A stretch of DNA of 64,000 nucleotides from Malurus cyaneus samueli (lineage: Eukaryota > Chordata > Aves > Passeriformes > Maluridae), in NCBI GenBank assembly GCA_009741485.1, contig CM019220.1, positions 25,857,048-25,921,047 of the forward strand, given 5' to 3'. Below the pieces are notes generated by a model that ran no database searches, was not told the origin of the DNA, and saw nothing but the letters and a program-made list of their open reading frames with translations. Positions within the stretch are counted from its first letter, which is position 1. Each line of letters opens with the position of its first letter. Shown here piece after piece: positions 54,709 through 64,000 of this stretch. A program made the position numbers and the translations under genes.

Positions 54709-54736
54709 ACTTCATCCTGAGTGGCCAGGATGAAGT
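54709..54736. repeat. Perfect 11-bp inverted repeat (hairpin)
   Basis: ACTTCATCCTG and CAGGATGAAGT are separated by AGTGGC and can form an 11-base-pair stem with a six-base loop. It lies in the upstream intron just past a poly-T stretch. Its function is unknown. Confidence 0.6.
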
Positions 54737-57700
54737 TTGAATACTGTTATTGTTAATGTCTCATAAGTGCCAATTAAACTCCAATTCCCTGTTAAACAGC
54801 TTCTTGGGAACTTTTCAGTACAAAAATATTTCCTTCACCCACAAATTAGTGTGGCTACAAACCAGAAGCTGGAAGGTCCACCTAAAATAAACATTCCTGG
54901 TATTTCATCTTCTGTCATGGAAATTTTTCCCTCAAAAGTGAGATCTGAGGGAAAAGAACCCTTCTGTCTTGCTGAGAGATTTGATCCCAGGTGGAGTGTA
55001 AATTAAAGCACTGGACAGCTTTTTATTAAGCAAGTAAACAAGAGTGCAATTCCCAATGTGGAACAAAATTCCTCCTGTCCAACACACCAGGGAGAAGGGA
55101 GCAGGACCGTGCCCCTCTGTCTGCTCCACTGTCTGCTGTCCTAGGTCAATGCTTATTTTGTCTGTGGCCTTGGAGAGCCAGGCTGGCCACTGCCACCAAG
55201 GGTTTGTGGTCTCCAGCTGGAGGCTGGCCCTTCCTGGCAGCAGCCATGCACCACCAGCCCCTTCCTCCTGCCCCCAGAGCAGCAGCAAGTCAAGCCAGAC
55301 CCCTCAACGCCTCCCACGCCTCTTCCGCCATCACCCTTCTCTCGCCAACAGGAAACAAAGCTTTGGCCCAGCTTCAGATACTCATCCTTGAGGAGAAAAA
55401 ATTCAAAGCTGCCACCCCCGAGGAGCCTTGGATGGCTCCGTGGGCGAACACAGCAAAGGACATTCACAGACACAACATGGTCTCTAACCAAAGTGGCCTG
55501 AGAGCAGGTGCCAGGTGGGGCACCAGCAACCCCGGGGGCTGCTCTGGGTTCCCTGTCCAGAACACATCAAAATGCAGCATTCAGAGCTTGAATGATGTGT
55601 CTGCTTTACACCCGGATGCAAAGAAATTACAAAATTGTTACTTCCCTCTGGAAAATGAGGCCGAGCCCTAACTACAGCAGCACAATGACGGGCAGCTACA
55701 GCACAGCCTGGTGCATATCATCCTGTCAGTGGTCAGTGACACTGTCTATTTTAATCACGCACTTCTCCTAGGCAGTGGATTAATGACATTGCTAATTGGC
55801 AGCTACAGACAAATAGAAAATGACCCAGTTTCTCACAGGTTTTGAACCCAGTTCTTACACATCACAAGCCTTAGAGGTGGCATGTTCCTATACTATTAAA
55901 CTCACTGTTTTTACACTATCAAAAGCACTCAGGAATGATGAGTGTAATACAGTCAGTTTTAAGAACTGGAATGGCAAACCGATAGAGTGTTTTGTAAAAT
56001 GAAAGTTAAAGGATGAGGGAGAAGAACCCTTCTGTCCTGATGAATTTTGAAAATTCAAGGTAAGGAATGCCAGAAGTTGGAAACAATGATCCTTGGCTCT
56101 TGTTCAGTCTAAGAGCACTCTGGTAGCAAAAAGGGTCCTTAAAGAGGGTGTTTACATCACTCCAGAAGCGTAGTGAAACTTTAATGCATGTTCAAACACA
56201 CTTTGCCCCTGGAATAGTACAAAACAGCCTTAGGTGAAAGAAAACATAATCTTTGAGTTTCTTGTTGCTGGTAGAATTTGGGTCTTAGTTAATGACACTT
56301 TTCAAGTTTATTTCAGCTTAATTGTGAGCTATTAAATGTGCAAACAAGGGAGCACCAGCAAGCCTTCCCTTTTTAAAAGGCACACACACAAGAGGTGAGA
56401 ATGCCAGCCAAGCAGCGGCAGAACCGGGCACAGAATCGGCTCTGTTGTCACCTCATAGCCACAAAGTACTTGGCTAACAGGTTGACATTAAAAAGCAAAT
56501 AACTTTAAGCAAATACTGTTTAGTTCCTGAGAAATTAGCAGGTCTCCCCTTCTCCTGAGGAGCAGGTATCACTCCAAAGCTTGTGATACTGAGGAAAAAG
56601 GAGAGTGAGGTCTGCTCAAGGCACCAGCAGTGCATCTGCTGCTCAGGAGAAAGGAAGATATCTCTTTAATGGCATCTGTGGGCAACAGCGCCCTACCAGC
56701 AAAGAAATGGAAGACATTTCAGTTGAGGGTTAGAAAGGTGTATTTCAAGGGAGCCAGTTTTGCTTTCACAGCAGATTGATGCTTTCTGGAGGCTTAGAGA
56801 GAAGTGAAGCTGTATCTGGATGGAACAAATGAGGGTGAATGGCACCTACAAGAGAGGGGAATTACCCAACGCTTTTCTCAAATCAAGTACTAAAATGTCC
56901 TATCATAGACGTTCCTAATGCTAGGTGTCAAATTTGTTTACCAAAGATTTGGCCACTGAGCCTGGGCAACTCTCGGATGGTGACACCATCTTGTCATGAG
57001 TGACCTCCACAGGGTTCTGCCCATTCACAACAGTTAAATCAAACCGAGTAGTTCACAACTAATAAAAAGGAGAATGTTTTAGAAGCTTTCTGCCGAGTCC
57101 TTTTCTGCATGCCACAAACGGGATTCTTCAGGCCCACAAGGAGGTGGTTAATGCGCCAGAAATTCAGTGAGAACTGATCGGCTTATTTAGGGATCCTTAG
57201 AAATTTTTAGTTTTCACATTGAAGAATCTCGGTTTAAGCTTGCTACCTCTGAAGTCAATTTAAACTCTCACTAAATGCAACAGAAGACTTATTTCATATC
57301 TTCTGGAGGTGGTGTGTGCAGTAAGTGTAGACTAACAGGTCTGTTACACCCAAGTTTAGTTTAAATTAGGATGCTGTTGCATAGCTAAGCCAAGCTTCAG
57401 TCAGGTTTTAGCTGACACAAACTGTGGTTGCCATCCTTCCTCAATCCCCGCCCTTCCATCTTTTATACTGGCATCAGTGCTCATGGAACCGGATGCTACA
57501 CCAATCTGGTTGAAAACTCATCTTCCTGAGAAAAATCAACCCTTTTCACCTGGATCAGGCCCCTGGCCAGGTGTACTGTGCCATCACAGCAACCAGCTTT
57601 GGCTGATGTGGAGCAGCACCCTGGATGTGACCGCACACTTTCAGTAGCCATGATTCTAAATCACCACGTGGCTTCTCCCAACCCAGCTCTCCAGGGCTGG

Positions 57701-60700
57701 ACACAAGGAATGAAAACTGCAGCACTGAAACCTGTGAAACAACTTTTATGCTCAAATGGCCATACAAGCTGAGAAGACTACAGTTACAGCTGGAAGGGCT
57801 CTGATTTAACCAAACAGCATCCGAGCAAGAGCAGCATTAGGAGCTGAGATTTCTTTTCCATCACAGAGCCCAATTTTGATGGTTACAATGATGCATATGC
57901 CAGAAATGTTTTGAAGCAGCAATCCTTCCAGTTTCATACAAGGTCACACACAGTGAGATTCCCACTGAAGTCCAAGGGCTGGGACATGGAGTACGGAGCT
58001 CTTTGGTGTAAGGATGGCAGTACCTCGCCCAGGATCTGCCCCACATGCCCAGCCTTCAGGCATGACTGTTTGCTCACCACAAGTCACCCATGCTGCATAC
58101 CTCCATCTGGCAAGTGTATGAACTCCTAATTGAATATATATGATTGCTCAGTGTCGCAAGATTCCTCCCCAGAAAGACCTCAGGCCAAATTTCACCCACA
58201 AATGCATCTACGCAAGCGGTACTTACACAAGCAAGAGGCACGTATTCATATCCCAGGGTAGGAAAAGTACTCCTGATGACCCAGCCTTCCCCTCCCTTTT
58301 TGCCTGTACTTACAAAGGAATTATGGTGCAACAAATATTGTGCTTAACATAATACAAGATTTCTGCCAATTCCCTAGAGGTGCAAGGAGGAGTTTTCCCG
58401 TTCCCATTCCCCCTATCCTTTTGCAGTGCCAGAATCTGATTCCTAGGCAAGATGAGTGAACACAGCCGTGCTCTGCTCCTAGCTGCTGTCCTCTCCACAG
58501 ATGCAGAAACTAACTCAGCTGATAGTCTTGGACTTACAGATTTTTCCCTAAGGTCAGACTAGGAGCAATTGTTGGATATATCTTTATTTGATTTGCTACT
58601 GGGTTTTTTGTTTTTTTTTCTTCCCCTGTTTTGATGGGGTGAGAGGCAACAAGATTTTTCTTTTTCCTCTCCTTTTGCTGTTGCACGAGACAGTTTTCTG
58701 GACAAATGTCATCTGGCAAACTCTGCCTTCACAAGAGACGTGCCCAGCCCTCATGCTCTCCTGCTCTCCTCCCGCACGCTGCAGCCACTGGGACTTTCTG
58801 CCTTTGTGTGAATGATTTCCCGCTTGTTTCCGAGGGGCAGGTGATGCTGGGGGCTGTGGTGCTCAGCAAGTTCTCCAGGGCCCCCTTTCGTTGTGAAGTT
58901 CCATGTCAGAGTCACTGTGCAGTGCAGGAGACAGGTTCAGTGCTGTGGGTGCTCTCCCACGGCCTTTCCCTTGCCGACCTAAAGTGAGTCTCTTACTGTC
59001 TGTGTGTGTTAAATACTGTCAGTCTCCTCTCCTACCACAGCTCTTTTTTACTTCAGCAGAGCTATTTCTGATGCACACTGAAAAGCAGAGAGAGGAGGAA
59101 AAATAAAGGCTCAGTCCTGTAGTGAACCACTCTGTCTCTCAAAACACTAAACCAAGAACACTTTTTTTTTTATTTTTAAGACCAGTTCAGATTCTAATAA
59201 GGGAGCAGAAGAAACATACACTCGTTGAGCAGTGACACACAACATTCACCCCTAAGTGAATTCGCTACGAGGCTGCTGAGAGCTCTACACGGTACCAGAA
59301 CTAGAAGTTTGTAATGGAAAATGGAAACAAACTCCAGCTATATATGGATCATCCCTTATAAACAAAAATAAAATGATTAATAACATCCATTTGAAGAGAC
59401 CAAATCCTTATTGCTCACTCATTGTCATCTCTGCTTCTTAAAAAGTGAAGGACTTCCTAAAATGCTTTCCAGCATACGCAAAGGGTAGTAATTATAGCAG
59501 TAATGATTATTTCATTTATAAAGAACTTTCCTTTAGGGATCTGTACTATATTTGAAAATACACCTGAAGAAATTGTTTGAAGCAAATGGAATCACTTCTC
59601 TGGGTCTGGACTGGGTACTTTGCTTCATTTTCTGACATTTTTACCACTAGAGACATTATCTTAAATCAGTGAAAAGCTTTCATTACAAGTTATACATCAT
59701 CATTCACAGCTTTCAGGAAAAGTTTTATTTATTTCTTATTATATAAACTCTAAATCATCTTAATGCAACCTGACCTAGCCATGTCCTCCTCCTCTAAATA
59801 AGGCACCTCCCCAACTCATCAACCCATGGAAAATTATAGGATAAGCACCTGCCACAAAAATATTTTCTGTCTTTGTCACTATATTGTAAAAATGAGATGA
59901 ACAACAAAACCTGTTTCATGTATTTGTTTGAGCCAAAGCCTTGTCTGCACCCCGGGAGGCAGGTGGCTGCTGCAAAGCAATGGGCAGATACCCAGGTCCA
60001 TTTGCAGCCCTGGATCGCTGAAAACACCTGAGTGCAGGGACTTCTCCCCATGCACCTCACAGTCACTGCTGGGCTGGACTCCTGCATAACTAAAAGAAAT
60101 AAAAGGGAAAGCAGCTTTGCCTAACCATTGTATGACTACACAACATTGAAGGAGAACTCTTAAAAGCCAGTGTCTTTGTAAATGCTGACTTCTGTCAGCA
60201 CAGTGCTGATTTGAGACGTGCATTTTTACTTGAGGCGGCTAAAAAAATTATTTCAAATTATGTCCTTACTTGGTTTTGGGTTTTTAAAAATTATTTAAAA
60301 TGGCAAATTCAAATTTGGGGGACAAGGATCTAGGGATCTGGGAAGACCTGCACATAGTTCAGAGACCCCAGCAGTACTGAGTGCAGCCCATTAAGGTAGA
60401 ATTTAGAGCACATAAATTCATCCATATCCCAAGATGCACATGAAAAGGCTACTCTTAAGAGCCACTGATGGTATAAGGATGGCAGCATCTGGTCTGGTCC
60501 CTTCACTTTTCCAGATTTAAACAACAGTACAGTTTATAATAATTTTCCATTTTCATAACTCACTTCAAGAATCCAAATCTGTTTAAACCCAAATTTTAAT
60601 ATACTAAAAATGGGGGGAAGGTATTTCTGTTGTCTCCTTCCCACAACTTAAAACACACCAGCTATTAAAGCAGCAAGACATTTAAATGACTATTCATTCT

Positions 60701-62858
60701 GATTTTTTTAAAGCAGTGCTAGGCTTTCACCTGTATCATTATTATGTAGGCAGTGACAGATGGCAATGGAAAAATATAAAATAACTCTTAGAGTATTAAC
60801 TTTTTTCAGTACCGTATGTGTCAGATTCTTTAGCATAAATAAATGGCATTACACAGTCTCATTAAATCTATACATCTGTGTAGTAACTTGCAATTTATGG
60901 ATATTTTCTGACACAATGTTCAAACCAACAGGTTTAGCTCACATGTTTCTTTTCTCACCATGCCATCTCCAAGTCACCAGAAAAGCAAACAAAAGCAAAA
61001 CCCTACACTAAATATTCCTGAAGAATTCTATGAGAAGATTTGCTATTCATCATCTACACATATTTAAGGGAGGGAGAAGGGAAGAGGGTGGTGGGATCAT
61101 GGAAGAAAGGGACTGGAGAGACTTGGCAAGTAAAACATGCAATTAGATAACTAAAATTTACATCTCTAATGAGTGAAGAATGTCTCCCCAAGTTAAAATA
61201 AAACAGTAACAACAGGGACACAAACACATTTTCTCCTATTGCCCACTGAGGCATGAAAAGCCCCCAGCAATTTTCACCAGAGCACCCAAGAGCCCTGAGC
61301 AGATCCCCCATGCGCTGCTGTGCCCAGACAGAGCAGAGACTGCAGGACTGAACACCAAGGTGGAGCAGCTCAGGCTATCACTGCCCATGCAGAAAGGGGC
61401 TGGGAGGGGCTTTGAGCACCACTTGGCATTATCCAGAGGAGTCAGGATGGCAGAGACACAAGAGGTGTGTACACTGAGGCATCTGATACTTGCTCAGGCC
61501 TTCCCCAAACATGGCCCATAAATTCAGGTACTCCATGGGAGTGTCTAATCACCCCACAGAGTCACACACACAGGCTGGCAGATGGATGGCAGGCAGAATG
61601 AGCTCTTGCTCCTGCAGCCCAGGCTACAGGGGGACAGCAGAGACACTGCACCTCTTGGGACACAGGGCCCTGAGGAAGGCGGGATGGCAGGAGAGGGCTG
61701 GCTTGTACACACAAACCTACTCCTGGGAGCACTCCCAGGCACACCTTCATTCATCCCTGAACATGAGCAGGGCAGCTGTGGGGACCTCACGGCTGCTACA
61801 ATCATTACCCGTTAAAAGGTGGTTTTTTTGGCAACAAATTGTCTTTGGGAGCCCTCACTTTAACACAAGAACCTGCTGGTCCAGGTTGGTGGAATAGTAT
61901 GCAGCACCCCTTGCTGTTACTAAACATTCATTAAAGGTGTCAGCAAAAGATAATAATCCATAAATGCAGCTGCAGTCCCAGAACAAGGAGTCCAGCAGCC
62001 TTGCAATCTCAGTCCCCATGGTTGTGTTTCAACAGGTACCTCCCCTTTCAACTCCTTTGGCAGTGCCTGTGGAGATGTTCTTCCACGAGCTGCAAAGGCT
62101 CTGGGGAGCTGATCACTGAGTATCAATGAACACTCCTGCCTGAACACCAAGTCACACCTTAGACAAACTCAAACCCAGGTGACACATTCCCACTGGAAAG
62201 ATGAAATTTGGCATTAGCAGCAACTCCTGCACGTCACACCCTTTTGTCTGCTTGGGTAAAGGATCTGTTGGAAGCTATTTATGGACTGGCTCTTTTCCTC
62301 TAGGAGGAGCTGGTATTTCTGCCTAAAATTAAGATGGCTTGACACTTCCTACGATGAGGCCCTGTTTTTTACTTGCTTATCACTTTGCCAAAAACAAGTT
62401 AGGCTGAAATGTATAGGCAATATTTTAATTTTGTGAGTGTGTGTGAAACTGCAAATCAAAACAGTTGAACTGGCTCTGACAAAGAGGTCAGAGAAACCAC
62501 CACGCCTGGTTCTTAAGCGTTCAGGTCAGATGATCCACAATCAGCCAAAAGAGCAAAGCCTGCTTTCCTATGGATTTGTACCCACAGTCTCTTTCAAGCC
62601 CTTTTTTGTTGCAGGAATTGCAATTTGGGTACCTGCTGCCAAATAGAATGAGTAACTTTTAAGTTCCATTCGCCTTTCCCCTCACTAATGAGAATCAGCA
62701 ATCCCAAGAGATCCTCTGACCATGCAATTTCATCTCATGGGTACACTTCTACTGCATCAGTTCAAGAAAAGTGAGACCCAGAGACAAAACATCACTGACA
62801 TGCCTTACTTGGGTTTTGAGGACAGGTCATATGCATTTAAAAATCATTACTTGCCGCA

Positions 62859-62900
62859 AGAAAAAAAGAAGGGGAAAGAAAGAAAGAAAAGGGGAAATAA
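62859..62900. repeat. Purine-rich (GAAA)n-like tract
   Basis: AAGAAAAAAAGAAGGGGAAA is followed by GAAAGAAAGAAAAGGGGAAA on the plus strand, an interrupted low-complexity purine run in the upstream intron. Confidence 0.8.
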
Positions 62901-64000
62901 ATTGGCATCCTAAGAGGCTCACTAAAGCTCTTTAAAGTGCATAATTCCATCATCATACTGTACATAGCACATGATCTCTGAGGGGTAATTATCCATGGAT
63001 TGGAAGCCAGTGTGAATATACACACAGTCAGTCAATATGATGTGCTTGCTGCTGCTTCTCTTTTTTTAATTGTTGTGGATCTATTTCTGCTAATAAAAGA
63101 GTGAACTGATTCTGGTCGGATAGATTTCTGGATACGGAAAATGAGTGAGCAAAACATGTGAGAGTACTTACTGTATTACCAGAAATATTTATAAATGGCT
63201 CTTCCCTCCCTCAGCTGGCAGAATATCAAAGCACTGAGGATGCAGCACAGATAGCTTCTAAAAGGGATGGAGAAAGCAAAGGTCCACCCCTCCATCACCA
63301 GTCTGAGAAAGCAATGACACCGAGCCCCAGCCGAAGCTGGGCTGGAACTGTTCTAACAGCAACATCTCCCCTCTTCTTAAAGGGAGAGCAGTACTGTGAG
63401 CACAAGCTGGATAACAAAGGATCACAAATGAGCCCCTACAGGGAATATATAATGTGTCTACTGGGTTGGAACAATAGATCAGCTGGAGAACCGAGGTTTT
63501 TTGTAACTAAGATGTGATTCCCAGGAATGTCAGTCATTCCGGCTGAGGACAATCGTGTTCTCTGAAGGCTTGATGCCTCCAAATACCAAGACTCTTTGGG
63601 CTCGATAGTACGGAAACATTCCCTGTAAAACACAGCACCATCACAATGCATTCAGTAGCTGCATTTATATCAGCAAAATAAAAATCTGGAGACAGGCACA
63701 TTTACGAGGGGCGTGTACAAATCACCCCTCCCTTACATGAGGACTCGGCTGAGCCAGGAAGGACTCTGCCCGCCTGAGCTCCTGCCAAGGGGGTTTCTGC
63801 AGAGGTACACACCACACACACAGCAGTACTGAGATGCAGATTCCTTGCATGTGCCTTTGTGTAACTCACACTGGCACACAGACCAACTTTCTAGAACTGG
63901 ATTAACCAAATACACACTCTGAACTTTGTCTAACACCACCATTTGTTTCCATGTCTCCCACTAGTGTGGGCTGCAGGCTTTCCTGGGGGCAGACGAACAC

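Larger units (their letters stand above)
51179..64000 (-). other. Part of IKZF2 intron upstream of exon A
   Basis: At least 12.8 kb of the intron before exon A is present. I searched the minus strand for the upstream Helios coding exon (the EREHSNMAIDL region) and found no match, so that exon probably lies beyond 64000. Visible items are a perfect 11-base-pair hairpin at 54709-54736 and a purine-rich run at 62859-62900. No transposon family could be named with confidence. Confidence 0.75.

Noticed and set aside
55204..55671. 155-codon plus-strand frame in a GC-rich part of the upstream intron
   Set aside because: It is proline/serine/alanine-rich with no domain, splice context or promoter, consistent with a chance frame in GC-rich sequence.

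Overview
This window is a stretch of vertebrate, very probably avian, nuclear DNA holding most of one gene on the minus strand: IKZF2, which encodes the Ikaros-family zinc-finger transcription factor Helios. The bird assignment rests on several CR1 LINE tails in both orientations, moderate intron sizes and a coding sequence close to, but distinct from, mammalian Helios as I remember it. A passerine is plausible but is not shown by the sequence.

Five coding exons are visible, reading right to left: exon A 50912-51178 (finger 1), exon B 41347-41514 (fingers 2 and 3), exon C 19071-19208 (finger 4), exon D 11352-11495 (linker), and the terminal exon E, whose coding part is 5659-6383 (linker plus C-terminal fingers 5 and 6, stop TAG at 5659-5661). 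All splice sites are GT/AG, and every junction splits a codon after its first base. Together the exons encode 480 residues, equal to human Helios residues 47-526 from memory, so about 46 N-terminal residues and the promoter lie beyond position 64000. The introns are 9397, 22138, 7575 and 4968 bases, and the upstream intron exceeds 12.8 kb.

Positions 1-5658 are downstream of the stop codon and most likely hold the long 3' untranslated region. A 15-base run of N lies at 5002-5016. The true 3' end cannot be fixed from sequence alone. I found no second protein-coding gene, no tRNA or rRNA gene and no CRISPR array; the many short open frames elsewhere look like chance frames in introns or decayed CR1 sequence.

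The non-coding part holds at least seven CR1 tails or fragments, two degenerate MIR-like SINE relics, simple repeats, and three copies of an old palindromic repeat (4409-4493, 15140-15185, 38996-39080). One of these supplies an 18-base perfect palindrome in the presumed 3' untranslated region. I see no convincing evidence of a novel biological system; the most interesting leads are the palindromic repeat family, the MIR relics and the frame-preserving exon layout.
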